DNA of 45,637 nucleotides from Christensenella sp. UBA3798 (GTDB lineage: Bacteria; Bacillota; Clostridia; Christensenellales; CAG-1252). The DNA lies in assembly GCA_002368735.1 (NCBI GenBank), contig DFEQ01000006.1:1-45637 (forward strand), in the 5' to 3' direction. The translations under genes and the position numbers were made by a program. How positions within the stretch are numbered: the stretch's first letter is position 1; the number at the start of each line of letters is the position of its first letter. Shown one piece after another: positions 31,301 to 32,530 of this stretch. The notes under the pieces are model-generated. The model was not told where the DNA came from. It was given only the letters and a program-made list of their open reading frames with translations, and did no database searches.

Positions 31301-32457
31301 GAACCTTCTCCTGGACGAGGACCATCACCCTCTACGTGTACAGCACTTACGTGAGCTACGTCGTATCGACGTGCGAAAGCAGGGCTCTCGGCACCGCGGC
31401 AGGTGCGACCGAGGCGACGGTGGAGGTGGACGCCATTCTCTCGCCGTCAAGTCTCCCCGAGATCAACGTGATGGTCTACGAGGGCGAGGCGGCTACGATG
31501 AGAAGGACGGCGGCAAGGTGGTACTACGTGAACGGTGAAGGCGAACGCTTGGAGCTCTCCGCCATAGATACCACCATCGCGGGCGCGAAATACGTGCTCG
31601 TAGGCGTAATAGTGGATCGCGCGGGCAATGAGATAACCTATTCGAGCGGCGAAGCGCTCCGCTTCACCATCACGATAGACGAGAACGTGGACCTCAAAGA
31701 GAAGTATCACGTGGAGGAAGGCGCCAATGTCTACAGCTATCAGGACGAAGATCTGACCCACGTCAAGCTCACCGTCGACCGCGGCGTAAGTATCACCGCC
31801 ATCGAATACTTTGACGAAAAGGGTTCGCGCGTAGCCGGCGTTACGTACGTGAACGGCGAAGTGCCGCCCCTTGCGGAGAATACCTATCCCGTTGACGCAG
31901 GCGTCTATACCGCCCGCGTGACCCTCTCGGGCTACGGCAAGGAGGAAAGGGTGGAGGTAGCCTATATCGTGAAGCAAAAGGAGATCGCCGCGAACGAAAT
32001 AGTGGTCATCAACTTGAAGCAAGCCTACAAGGAGGATGCGACCTACGTCGTCAGCTACGGCACCAAGTACGGAGTGCCTCTTGAGGCGACCTACGAGGTC
32101 TTGGAAGGCGAAGGAGCCCAACTCCGAGACGGTATCCCGGCAGCGGTCGGCAAGTACCTCGTCACCATCCGCGTGGTGAGCAAGAACTACAAGAATGCGG
32201 TGGACGAAAACGGGGAGGAGATGCTCCGCACCGCGATACTCGAAGTGGTGAATTATTACACCGTGACCTTTAAGAAGGGCGAGAACGTCATCGGCTCCGA
32301 AAGGGTAGAGGAGGGCGACACCGTCAAGTCGCCGCAAGAGATGGGCGATGGCTTCCTCTACTGGTACGAGGAAGGCGGGGACGACAGCGAAAGCTTCAAT
32401 CTGAACCGGGCGATCACGAAGAACTACGTGCTCGTGGCAAAGTACCAAAGCGAATGA
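1339..32457 (+). CDS. Giant repeat-built lipoprotein, 10,372 aa
   Basis: One uninterrupted frame of 31 kb with a strong ribosome site, so the gene is real and intact. Residues 1-25 are a signal peptide ending at Cys26 (AFAC), followed by a Gly/Ser/Pro linker, as in membrane-anchored lipoproteins. Residues about 50-7,650 hold some 19-20 beta-rich modules, each ending in a strand pair of the type 'IYYxG...LYLD' and a Leu/Gly/Pro-Lys segment, and joined by acidic Ala-rich linkers. Cys-rich arrays lie at residues 1199-1227, 1764-1832, 3373-3410, 4192-4689, 5049-5194, 6459-6624 and 9073-9104. From about residue 7,900 to 10,110 there are about 20 Ig-like repeats, then an MBG-like part and an InlB B-repeat-like C-terminus. 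No LPXTG sorting signal or C-terminal membrane helix is present, so anchoring should be by the N-terminal lipid. No enzyme motif was found. A structural, adhesive or lipid-handling role is inference. Confidence 0.93.
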   Translation: MTKNLHTKILLILLLCFVVVLVAFACAPKSSTILTDPDPSGGGGSGTSETRIDVTGGEKSDSSVSEFFTYLKKALAVDDASDAVAFKFVTEDMTVVKSEKSVDQNGNEVSTPKTFDMYAELACKYDRRDDSNTELLFELHSSLTRELVFGFYYYTGVFYLNIPNDEGGAATIYMDEFSLDDVVTILASSGATVSDIYSAVMTANVPMIDVSAIISSMLSAAVKEVTKTEKDGATQIVLKTDFNASINALLDKLKSFDRALKELNIRSALETVFGMSFTSLVNYKFDQFTCDVTLNILDGKLLSVQPTLGYGGKFAMDLLIDNVYYGDDTNAVGTIAFPEFNDYRKFGVTNLEFTMHLDLENASEKSVTMDSLLGGFFREYFGLTSMGAFGERVLTLGKGTIGLNLDVNAEIDWNKNERNYIEIEVFERLTSGDKRLGTIYYVGSKSALYVDFSECKLPKFVYEGLNLASVIKRFVVETVSSMLGTAEESSAAGEEMREVIIEAFAPGGSYQDALSAIVRNGTYETVAEAGDGEYVDLTLDVVALIKKLANAVANNLEMRPEGKRAIALTVDRSLVMDVVGHLAAKAKEGLDTAVKKQTEAASNDDELKEYVSTISTLEAEKSSQEEALRAARLELENASNMAAERRAQAKIDNIENVLLPNINMQLEYYQKLYDERIQAFSSDVDAARNNFYIFASLYDGLKDKSLTSGDVAIRSIRVELGLLSVGYGIYADVDVKLAEDTHLKLSVDQVSIGYAPVFNVPKENFDPQGYSTLEEFSSVSLSATIALAGDSGSLKELNLGDALGGMIGELTCLLGVKTANDVALSGGMDIKVDANLNFDPISISDYLNGDNTKLKLNSIDLAVNVYKRPNATTPALTEANRMLSVWYSGEEGAIFVDATGVSISDDGATIPRFMYRMRLEDLFAGSIAAESDIPATLPAAASSDLSMEQIMEVVGGMFGGLYLGDEISVLLADKLIATTLSMVMNGKNSDSVIDLDSSSKVYIRTEGGLEIGAHIGFDTKTSEDTVGYVDPYIELHVGDISASLVRRDIIPENVLVGAKKTYPDITEFDTVYTQFEIDLGYRFINNDYDFTDLMEALSDMLGESSVGNLLANTALSLSVKEELFGHFRARISANMDFSDGFEFTARIELLKDNDVLATLYYEGLYLYVDASGLTRLASDGGLSGLNIPKFRIRVSKLECGCTCPDCLNEASCDHGTKCLPGCGCDCHESVSAAEEISAGSFIGLLDRIDLTEEGIAVKLARDSLSRVLTILSFDELGEALPHLTPSLKVKLAGGIGIGATIAFDDAGDNYIDIDIGKFGVKFGKESLGLVKSEYRDLDFTILDNVSAEVSGRMTLNIDAGAANEDAAVAAVVKALVKEVGFGVQVESALKWDLSFDLKANVDLSQVDFNDDSTFANMIPGAEIYFALYNNNGASRKLMLLMYFDGRTKDVSGATQPTVYLTAPWLGVGKVAYKVDINALSQDDVSAAETEGVGAADILGKFADLILDEGGIGVVFTGELLGEVLNLLVLDEDIDFASMIEQVKLGIGLNDGLSINLDAFLTGAKLSAGITGLGFNIGESIDLEDLVFDTDDRETEYATVASGTDIKFNSISAGITATFDIKSASFENYDASETMKSIVDLFELEEEVSSLVEQLSLYLSADLPARANDAAMLSAGKLIVRFDFNFFDTLEFVLHITTGDGDEVATVMYHGINDLINGEEDVLYLELPIIGIPKTKVVGTKISSYVASLTETAVASQEELTKLPCGCSCDACLAAGTCGKSAGSLTCAISCDCTCHLPDLDCGCMNPACKIAGSCYHTDETLGEEVPNEGCTCPIHNGVTIIDRLNEIVDHVVLDGSTGLIGVVTKGNALATIASMLSLKIVLPELVMSAKVNVRDLGAVVGITGFEDEEVTFDLAVDVGDLLIEFKKRDLISGTEAYQDWRTLQFGFMLDADVAFKMDGTYAEYLTDYISENVAGESMKVVVGNNTTEDKVEVALGLEVAANVALDYDDTVKNFVHPGVELWLSFYAKTGEDELYDRTSSLISIYYNSSEVTDGASHEVLYFAGAAYGAESAVKITDIGVYDLVMELLLPMIPRAGIVSAAEADDAEAQAVGGLLSGILGLTVTREDGLLISADGGALKLALSLLNKELGDIFPATEGVRVAFGEEGLSAKLVFNEASMLTVEVADADIFFNKSFVEFEPMRDKIAGENGITVGAAPMSADDAFHLSGKFSVEAETGVTVDESGNPIDEFFGSTEGGYLGALKFLLRSDAENKVNYTVEADVSVYGLKLDEMKLNAFDLPSVMALVGKALAGVKAEATVVVRDNNADDEVIFAIYYTFDEIDSMYVVVPAFDLRLRVEEVLPLKSLLASIVSDRVDSGETAASEAVESAAVGGFQAKDIFKLVDKIALSNEALTIDLSEQILSRLLLMEGIEITLPEVRTTLTLGQLVAATGGVDQGLSVKVISSLIPQFNAEIRLGDFDITLEKGSLDLLAPHAAVFGRMDTYSTLDSLQAKVEFEADLYYGFGENQTNSDGNAWAFEKLLEDIDLNLNIGIIDQLKGHYKLTVSATANVAEGADSLYGLEIYIVLYSVSKDGEDNDVYAKQFSVYYGKGVLGLNFYDLLGVEPFELELDLGSMISGAGSSAEQEDAGEEAQSVTKKLEGFISELSGIIKLYVKEKSAVLELSGNVLHTALVALGYDNYFPITAEGVTNLNTAAMNGLTEGDYTVVLTYDGLTSESESFTYHHAYRRDLYDLRALNLTGGDVYAIGYQGEGVSGVFYSEAKWSDLFDLDLKAQTITWVSADKHSELFESLPLGEYEITIIKTGGRASAGFKMEKRLSSYTSKDGLHLTGRTVSMIEIKRDGVTLHTLVPTEVELTPGKELIGDYFAINAYGGLLDLELGTEGILAKVRLKDDTYLNLSITDLDIDMSGGTVDRIDKNGEAEQYTSNIRSLYFDFSVDLSVNTSKGYKLDVDESIGNLLDNVLGGIFEGRDINFYSEKDSELTYTLDVQANVKLAGKAIDLAHSELAVTVKEGTREILTVYYVGTQGANGVLYIAIPYFDLRLKVDEVDFVSKIRSLLGENSVSAAEEDDAESGPSVTKMIASMLLGVNVYDAYLDTAVEHGESRFYGMQALFAKKALNVLLELAGFSGFTLPELEEGDETSYLKLYIDKAEDKLLEARLAFDISKATSMTLTVYQPKVQLNGKMRYDNNLGTFMSISEAGSLTLGLSASFILDNDKDNNIDVASIVNMLVEDAHADKLIVKTEASTAIYTFKVSLNFSLQGVTESLLGEEGGMSVNQMLRSMLKNLYAHITLDRTLEGVDDRLVEAYFYNSCLYLDLSSIGMPKAAIPMDISALIPADEEPAAAEQESPLVCGCLNPDCIAHADSHPDATHPCRNGIGGMYDGCECRYCDPDPDPKFVEAFNVFYTSRGILAKMETELFAATLQALGIKATLDVSLNARLSLDDGLSATAVFYGVDKDGEKAHTSVTLSVAKPTVVLGGVIEEMIEDTSDYGYLNDLRNVNVDFTIEIDTALNGSSVAGRYLIDGFIADLFRYGAGDKQSELPVNLMHDIKGKISIHVAANIDFADVNRSEILLQVYHRREGEAAEEWITVFYGGAYDLIVCLPIVDEAFNMTFNVNLAKFLGDDTAKMIRDLPTTLSDLIYGALGSEAGAVAAAEGSTPDSMLGLAFSAIQNIGFQAAGKITVNAARTVVEDFSEYMLGSIVTLGDMQYFEVFADLLSREIGLKAGIKNNAEGPTNTFALTLKDYSFSLVKKDLEFDKTQYNTLEDYEFLYVKASGKIDYDLPDGVYDIGGLIRSIAEGVEIPVTFEGLTGEFEVVVQMNICVEELKRSELRVDVIWNDNYVLQAYMDVLRQEIYISMPWFDVQKFLIKGVDTSFLFDLLPSAKGDEVSEAAGSLGFDLASSAAAKYVTLLGKVVDGILITNDESSRGLTMTINSNFVETLLSEFASSLKLELPIAFDTSFISVERNTLDFTFNLKNPYHAASASAPVGYIKGKLALENCGFTNVNIRPDNTQNVTEFTPLLDYEEDDPLILENISVKTELFFDAHLLEQQLNMNDLMMYIFGDGFDLKTEKVDAIFRLEVQGTFNIRRIARSELLVNLYMNSPDPAQPGKYIERLFIRGYYVGLDQAVYIDAPLLGLYGIKATGLNLESLIGGASSGEESGESLTELDCGCKCASCLDGGKCYGLVDGVLTRLCASDCTCSHCQVPGCTCRNAVCVATGSCYDEGGVKRCASECGCHLLSCGCDNEECFFNRGCVGAIKHCEEDCLCSCCTVPSCHCTNVECVENGSCYRADGSKICALDCACSCSVLKCGCSDVDCQARGTCYVDGSRTCDGKECSCACTALSDGCNCKTCADKGGCVAQDGSVRCEKGCTCEHCTLPCGCTDPYCVAAGGCGLNGMYCTDNCTCTCHGIAPCDCNNPECVEKGCIVSYRNAYKVQASGAKAYYDIARKVYYLAENADVIVDEDALVIETATSRPKVVAIDAIHREGCDLDKCTCYTDTYRFNCFCKDPVCIKNGKCVKCYRLIKDEKGNDKVISICYCDKNFVKKIEGLKAAEVTSVVFKNGETPVATLPSKAEWSAYMTIVDGLVSLNDANDNILALEGYKWTVYVETTSGTYDFEYKLGSGPVTNDSCKCHYNVLACFCTDPEHIRSGVCPGDCEYCNGDCHKYRSDKYAEAFAQMKITPAGISFRTTNSFLSTIFYVFSGNTISNVDVPRISVDFALNYITRRAVFDLENVNQSSVKKVVFQGKHEIGGLYESLTLTTAEEIASYMEIGEGTVTFYDSNVNLGELKDYAWFVTFYGDLDQNLGTVDYAMYTGETQGFLSHLALRADVVVEQYKDGAYTGEESTFGVSFGGIELTSGKSTFTILDAQGRTDPVSGDPLPADFATYQTFEKLQKITVQTDLHIEIHPEDTNVELGPMLNTLFPGIDTLMQIIVDTADWTENTEITFAVQVALDLNDLEKTQLMLTVTETRAIGDKLLAFIYYDGEAATPTLYINLPILGVQGTYFENVTIFDFYTEAQPALDCGCGEDKKCKNVLCIDNGSCYDEYGVRICDGETCGCDCAYFSCGCNCGDCVKADACDGTKCGAGCTCSHHSVAAADDETALVCGCTRADCIAYGSCGPDCTYDCDGSCHYVTTSATPLLCGCTDPICLMRGSCYEACKNCKNGRCHDKENAALLFHSGLSVSDRIYGYLSHVISLTVSDAAGFQIEAEPSLITTLLVALGRDVDISALDGVGSILVGFKVDANSDIAINAQVDLGDTGAHLRLTADNIKIDLNKNLLEVPSTEVVGSLQNYTRMNLKSYVNISLSGELNITTQQAVLDLGRTVSAVLGAQSEFELSFEDGPVSLGYTIAANVSLESVDITGLIAGKTFDAKKVLETGEALVEIIDLKHNKTFLSIYLKDGVAYVDLGILASAPPMKIDLANLIKFTEEDYVSTAEGEEKKDSVYDVSYTLDLPEVVTIGKMYHYVGGSSPEFLVALKGYEVTSAIIVNDATGVKTTIADKDALAKYFTFEYAANNANHRYVNTILSMAATKEVRELARDGENYYTVYLITEGGVASFSLKVATADAYVTGGDRTMALVAGMLGNVTFKFDEFMVGLNKNLMKILEEYLGISLNAPAVDAAMFFGKKDAETVYIGATIGLKNGEGKGVDVDFRLGNFKIGIGKAYLLDELDVNNDLMRTHVTLVDGHNEIVEGAYSDIESIDTAYASLTAEVTFAASGDASVPADRNSKIFDPDGAVFTFGDTFRDAIGNVLVNLGIDKSLNGTYRVTLKGYLKTLDFEMLGLSDIEAYLKVEEKTGESTYGEIFTIYYADNYIYLNFNPERFPYMTLPATCIRLDSALDYWTGKDEEVEVSAAESDLSIASFVRLIGGATVGNGIIALHLSENFVGGILELVSPEFNNISLLIDETNVALDVMQGEISFDLKTSGEFKPADYVIYGRDSYAKAEKVSNDEAYIAVYNSGAFKGMEGDYLLCAGVGGGEVEIPFNVSDLKREYLFTDENVWNVMLTVEDGRFAIPSGKFEAGSYHVVFTMTDGTNVTTKAGDAIAGGAYVELVGLVAANVTSVKVTMNYLRLPIDASGLSGANGSFTTLTSLTFKQVEASKVSGGLELADFAKAGGANAVTIKKAAVGALGGEHYYAYFFADGALAVEKAWLSVSDDTTIELSHISMDNLRKIVFVRDYSDETEAPEFDSYAILSATDEAIFLDYKGNVYTNYTAQQSFDMSFTVRDLVFAVAQPDVGLYQKNKETTYSYNYSTGAVTATAGLDLANYANWQEQVFYLATSLEISADFATTGEELAGGYELFGNDSVGLGSVIDQVIGILRMQEGLNEVITLKVEIKIFAEDPYLSEALFTFSVKTTDKYGADPQTVNKPSITVYYKGMGEGNKSYLYIDASRYFLGNFKVEADIVTPILDLFDIGSKNDNYSSLDQEVLLCGCTNPECVLYGCIKAENGRYVVRCKGTGCTCKHCVLSCGCVDEKCLLNGGCYDADGVRICDGETCSCDCSLLECGCTNPGCIEHKSCYDEEGNLMCLVCNSVYCQLAGRCLFDDDCEFREQGYRDPCTCSHCRLKCGCTDKACLDNHSCYRDGVLLCDANCDCDCSDNAVIVEPEKESVPFSKYLPYMDNILSAVQIGNKMSTIVLNPNVFNNILLMLGYKTYLCDENLAYIRAEVHATTAEGMKDTFIKIAAKKDDVYDVSVKLTGFKAQAVVKKDATQFASFTSAYNFASSVPNYESYPLVEEMELHFATTVDISLSGGTETLPIGLNDLLGSMLGLEAEDVATLTVDNGTVQTGLDLRIHMEMFLNLQHSRQTELLLEISQVNKATGATTLSLGVYYLNAEETAYVTLPVFGLSGLKITGLDLSDILANVFEIRLWSDIRNGTRESASAAEEETSIKNALWQLMGMDLGDDESLPNVILDYIRAINESGEEYEEKYDHKAKFVLSMGNSKAGVGLNLSFIMLLMDMLKVDLPSQLVSIFETYPGGFTAEAYYDGADNASLTGWSIGANIYFKKNEASERDEIGTSADNKEWMGLTLKIHDLEAFVGENESLTRYARTDAEKSAVIVMPDAVKASENDAKANYKFTPKRYRGYANTNYDTYKSLTRYSNIMEIDVLNVNLVGEMVFDLKNQTDSEYKSNQTLKFFNALIEEMLGLEAGSFNVVRHVENTWTFTVNLDLNLNFEDFSKTQLKFQLIMNDGISSDLTLAAIYYDGASLSEDGGKLYLDVADLGLIKVRATGVNLEQALSQVLDVDLSSGNLSILKDAFGVQSLGELITNKIKESKNVTAQEENEQEEEETAGAASIDYAADLKIVLEALALQGRTQTPYKLSMKVNGALIERLVGAFGWDENIVGKAMERVGLPEDFSATIGFTLDEGLKDIGVDIVAPDTLSGGGSRSNDISVKLTTFKYDYTSSAESMFAANQFDDYSALPMGGSIGLANHNGESWVGMLVESVLNGLYPPAASVDSGGNETLTADALRVKLTHNTHYTDKNAVLVTDQKRNIVIQLSRDDSEGKFPHSLRGTVFDVMTDFTETPGLTDIAQNAVEIYSENYLAIADLLKNIAQMFVGHIDRISVYYVDGNLKLRVGFKISIFGLSLLTWDENDGLDFTFNVYHMDISDMMSGKAKKSKYDEPDEIKSDGDDDETITLEDIEAAKEHPVTKVTLNLGYGHIDDTTGTTMEKSKQDTAEGLAGENPATVSNLRIDFDALVIRELTQMLNSAALSLGKSHSTVASRATYGTYQMMLGMIKDAIKGLIKKLGDNTVVNALASVAGSAAAALADNVLGDQVIHLLAKLLPFVEPAKGDSCYLMVEFDTNNKGSGKVLIRKALFRACNAKTGEYSQIVLTNAGIRLGVVDETRVTIEFNGKTERTLTDVFNVDLDGNGVADYLQDLPKEASVYYKPGTTNADDKPDDVNIVWTDSTFVIDPTGGVTTPIARPKDGSDKIATSYNIIGTILNYNKYVPLNVPYSAVRLVKYATVAGETTPLIKGEHIELPMRITPDMVKTLDTYLPKVIMVYMTDGYGENGLYYTFDGREEGGNVVKWDYSGVSDSYDGGSYILNLTFGDGNTKNYHIEVPIEVIPQKLSAINAFAYSDDENNKIIGNSLTYEAGEKPTLPDRVYAEFGTLGSKLYEIRWVESEFTSKYAGATYYTSAYIGNSEIGYHLYENIPIVFKSKVIAGYKFVWQTEDGYTEEGQDLVFDPYEINEKDGKPAALSLHSYPRYVRFCFEGNVDATGAPIYEDDYSIVEWNVENVVNSYTGNNSSYAIFRYGDENIGYQYVKVLVTIKEMIFTSSMLKNSEMKIITDVDPMYLYVDREKGENRVMVVGLGSSKVYNYDPTDLKNYPTSVTVYYGTEENEKRTFSGDDVSWDTSGIVVSYKGGVQYAKLRIGNEAGGYQVINVPITIEDRTISAIDLSMIRDKYEFDPYLEDVGDSKFYPTNPYGATKTAIVVFSAQTAQAYPMTWDLSGLEQSYKGGTSTVYARVGSDVAGWQMVPFTVVVKERIIDKMQIEAFVFDPYDSSVDPLVVDSEDSPYPTSAIAVFKDDSTHRFSNLKWDISEVYKIWNYKGGEGFVVVKFGNEYGGYQTYKVPVKVECREIATVDINEGNIITFDPYGGIDPRLEENYYKKVNVTFSSGEKGVVDVIWDLSNVINNYRGYKGGEHSVSIRVGNSVCGYQNIGGITVKILNREIVREIIGSSIGTQKIDVYADIDLATTVTVTFSDGSQRTMPVTWINENYRTDINAPDFPNWNEEKDIDEQTDFTADARIGDSIGGYQIVPGVPVRVYKRVAQKLFIDNVQWSKTEDGKMVIDYANHYFVFDPYDGKMELPSTVQIFFDDGTDTYMKAVWDTSNVKMDLAGGVYGGFNSETTGAILRLGNARTGHIEIEFMVVVKNREVVVKGSDTAHPVAQIFTYDTTTGEKGELLSSIVNDPYLGSGFPNTVYLEFKSTGIPALTRSEGMAKTIGNWNIEYVLDADGNNVPVRASIKLGSAKAGYEIYYFDVTTVYRKITVPDDVVVEVNPYQVSLPATLTVNVGGAVKYNSATGKYEALPVSVCGCESCVGYCGTVDPVTGELTLTDDNCTCAKCKSYLVTLKADWSKTTIDYSYPVVNQLEGNYMVVAERVSIGNRNCGYQECNVKVVVLNKRVQSISVEEFDIDPYDYRTLPSSTNVTFLDNTSGELPLAANIASAVKDASNTNTSFYQGGKYTVKAYLGDRVGGYQEFNITLNVKDRTIAKLEIDGAIVAGEEDATMDIKPYADGGVTKRPDKMITAVFTDGSKAELKALWNSIHIEYTFEGGYQEALVLLVGNAEGGYQKVPVNVRNLKAVATSATAEDGFLYNTFMERSGLPDKVVVTFTEDSYLSVMTLAVVEWAESGVIDDETRTYVTMAKIGDDVAGYQWVKVVLPLAEIELRAVLGAKYEIDAYDDLAFSEDGRLLSASGGYFTVSGQIGEELTQSLYVKLLETPVYTFEGAEGENALFIKIAVGNALTGYFSETSTGEEIKLTLTVRPRVVRALIAPDGETELKEYFTGLKLDPYDMPNIVTGGKIAALIDGGAVVDIDIFSVSYKKAGDSDYKNYVSFTGGSYDMKIVVGNALHGTQEMIYSITVAPKIIASVDELTDKVVDPYEYRLPKEVNVTFTDGGRAKLSVVYRTLNEAGKKVPFGDENIVYSGGSFDVYAIFDLHGFQQEYLFKLVVNQSFVDSIGPGMLIEIDQLDGTLTLLDEIELIISGESVRKSADKGDWTITSGADGKYHITLPEGGDPGSWDLSEVDLGYMGGTYYAYYRYGNAAAGYQLVQVPVVVSEKVIDYDKLQYVASSSAGSMTLASFGNPREITAAVGEYFELPTDLWVVFKDGTRMQKHVEWDGSKVDLTRTGRYEITTTVLEQTITAYLTITESRKVMGDDVLDVVVASRGGVYSLPTTIRQNIYLRTTSGSYNLAPEPAPAKAIVWDRKPSTAVEDKYYLVGTVSNGTFSWTRTITLYVYSTYVSYVVSTCESRALGTAAGATEATVEVDAILSPSSLPEINVMVYEGEAATMRRTAARWYYVNGEGERLELSAIDTTIAGAKYVLVGVIVDRAGNEITYSSGEALRFTITIDENVDLKEKYHVEEGANVYSYQDEDLTHVKLTVDRGVSITAIEYFDEKGSRVAGVTYVNGEVPPLAENTYPVDAGVYTARVTLSGYGKEERVEVAYIVKQKEIAANEIVVINLKQAYKEDATYVVSYGTKYGVPLEATYEVLEGEGAQLRDGIPAAVGKYLVTIRVVSKNYKNAVDENGEEMLRTAILEVVNYYTVTFKKGENVIGSERVEEGDTVKSPQEMGDGFLYWYEEGGDDSESFNLNRAITKNYVLVAKYQSE
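3145..3400 (+). other. Coiled-coil insertion in the N-terminal part of the giant lipoprotein
   Basis: Residues about 603-687 are charged and helical, rich in Glu, Lys, Arg, Ala and Leu, with heptad-like spacing (for example ELKEYVSTISTLEAEK), and unlike the surrounding beta-rich sequence. Only this one such segment was seen in the protein. It may form a hairpin or a partner-binding arm. The boundaries are approximate. Confidence 0.6.
4933..5019 (+). repeat. Cys-rich array 1 (one unit)
   Basis: Residues 1199-1227 contain nine cysteines in one unit of the CGC...C...C type, ending CDCH. It lies directly between the last strand of one module and a VSAAEE linker. Confidence 0.8.
6628..6834 (+). 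repeat. Cys-rich array 2 (two units)
   Basis: Residues 1764-1832 hold two units with about 15 cysteines: the first ends CDCTCH and the second begins CGCMNPAC. It again follows the Ile-Pro-Lys end of a beta module. Confidence 0.8.
9577..9837 (+). other. Inserted small beta domain (copy 1)
   Basis: A segment unlike the surrounding module carries Trp-Ser, then a strand, then 'LPLGEYEITIIKTGG'. The same outline (W/Y, hydrophobic strand, short acidic turn, L-x-x-G-x-Y-x-V-x-(V/F), Gly-rich turn, closing strand) recurs at 15064, 15601, 17800 and 19216. An Ig-like or carbohydrate-binding-like fold is possible, but no family is recognised. Confidence 0.45.
11455..11568 (+). repeat. Cys-rich array 3 (one degenerate unit)
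   Basis: Residues 3373-3410 contain seven cysteines: an intact CGCLNPDC opening, a His/Asp-rich middle in which the usual Cys is displaced, and a CECRYC end. It follows an AAAEQE linker. Confidence 0.75.
13912..15405 (+). repeat. Cys-rich array 4, the longest, with two interruptions
   Basis: Residues 4192-4449 are about eight consecutive units with 61 cysteines in 258 residues. Units open with C-(G/T/H/N/D)-C and follow C-x-C-x4-C-x5-C-x(6-8)-C-x3-C-x-C-x-C. Further Cys-rich pieces lie at residues 4512-4563 and 4655-4689. Between them are a non-Cys stretch (residues about 4450-4511) and an inserted beta domain (about 4576-4651). The codons TGC and TGT are used in the same style as in the rest of the gene. 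Confidence 0.8.
15064..15291 (+). other. Inserted small beta domain (copy 2), inside Cys-rich array 4
   Basis: It has the outline AEWS, strand, 'VDGLVSL', 'LEGYKWTVYVE', Ser/Gly turn, closing strand, the same order as the copy at 9577-9837. It separates two Cys-rich pieces, so the array has been split by it or built around it. Confidence 0.45.
15601..15864 (+). other. Inserted small beta domain (copy 3)
   Basis: It has 'VKKVVFQGK', then an EEIASYMEIGEG segment, then 'LKDYAWFVTFYG' and a closing strand. The outline is the same as in copies 1 and 2, at lower similarity. Confidence 0.4.
16483..16920 (+). repeat. Cys-rich array 5 (four units)
   Basis: Residues 5049-5194 contain about 31 cysteines. 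The first unit carries the common 'NGSCYDEYGVRICDGETC' form. An Ala/Asp linker (SVAAADDE) sits between units two and three, showing that linker and Cys unit occupy the same junction. Confidence 0.8.
17800..18117 (+). other. Inserted small beta domain (copy 4)
   Basis: A segment with 'YEVTSAIIVND', a helical 'DKDALAKYFTF' and a closing 'NYYTVYLITEGG' pair has the same order of elements as the other inserts. It lies between two beta modules. Assignment to the same family is tentative. Confidence 0.35.
19216..20112 (+). other. Inserted small beta domains (copies 5 to 7, tandem)
   Basis: Two and perhaps three insert-type segments follow one another. The clearest has ENVWNVMLTVEDG, then 'FEAGSYHVVFTMTDG'. 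The second has an ELADFAKAGG helix and 'GEHYYAYFFADG', and the third is more decayed. They interrupt the module that ends near 20665 and make it much longer than its neighbours. Confidence 0.4.
20713..21210 (+). repeat. Cys-rich array 6 (about five units)
   Basis: Residues 6459-6624 contain about 36 cysteines. Units two and three carry the same CDGETC and CYD elements as array 5. Between 20935 and 21120 there is a double-length unit (62 residues) whose second half has lost the CGC opening. The array again follows the end of a beta module. Confidence 0.8.
25021..31680 (+). repeat. Array of about 20 Ig-like (Big_4-like) repeats
   Basis: Repeats of about 80-110 residues share '(F/V)DPY', 'LPxxVxVxFxDG', 'VxWDxSxV', 'YxGGxY', '(V/I)GNxxxGYQ' and a closing 'VxVxxRxI' strand. 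Good copies lie near 26630-26920, 26930-27180, 28840-29090 and 30230-30500. The pattern of LP-x2-V, DG, WD and a G-x-Y strand fits the bacterial Ig-like group 4 family. The DPY and GYQ signatures are an extra local feature. Such arrays normally act as stiff spacers or adhesive stalks on the cell surface. One copy, near 28430-28840, has a Cys-rich unit inserted. The first and last copies are the most diverged. Confidence 0.8.
28555..28650 (+). repeat. Cys-rich unit 7, inside an Ig-like repeat
   Basis: Residues 9073-9104 carry seven cysteines (CGCESC opening, CTCAKC end) placed between the LP strand and the expected WD strand of one Ig-like repeat. The flanking Ig-like sequence resumes with 'VTLKADWS'. 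Confidence 0.75.
31681..32454 (+). other. MBG-like segment and InlB B-repeat-like C-terminus
   Basis: Residues about 10,115-10,290 contain 'VDAGVYTARVTLSGYG' followed by 'VEVAYIVKQKEI', as in MBG-type surface domains, and a second, weaker copy. The last 65 or so residues (YYTVTFKKGENVIG, a VEEGDTVKSP segment, 'FLYWYEEGG', 'VLVAKYQ') match the Listeria-Bacteroides (InlB B-repeat) pattern, which often ends surface proteins. The protein stops right after it, without a sorting signal. Confidence 0.75.
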
Positions 32458-32494
32458 GTCGATAGCGTATAGCGGCAGAGATAAACATGACAGA

Positions 32495-32510
32495 CGCACC
32501 CCGAGGTGCG
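32495..32510 (+). promoter_or_regulatory. Intergenic hairpin between the two giant genes
   Basis: CGCACC (32495-32500) pairs with GGTGCG (32505-32510) around CCGA. There is no T-run after it, so it is not an intrinsic terminator. It may set relative expression or protect a processed end. Confidence 0.6.
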
Positions 32511-32521
32511 GAAAACAAATA

Positions 32522-32530
32522 GAGGTAGGA
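32522..32530 (+). promoter_or_regulatory. Shine-Dalgarno site of the second giant gene
   Basis: GAGGT (32522-32526), six bases before the ATG at 32533, overlaps a second weaker AGGA (32527-32530). It supports the chosen start. I see no convincing promoter in the 75-base gap. Confidence 0.75.

Noticed and set aside
32487..32522. Mini-ORF of 11 codons covering the intergenic hairpin, like a leader peptide
   Set aside because: It has no clear ribosome site and no runs of regulatory codons, and the hairpin lacks a T-run, so attenuation is not supported.
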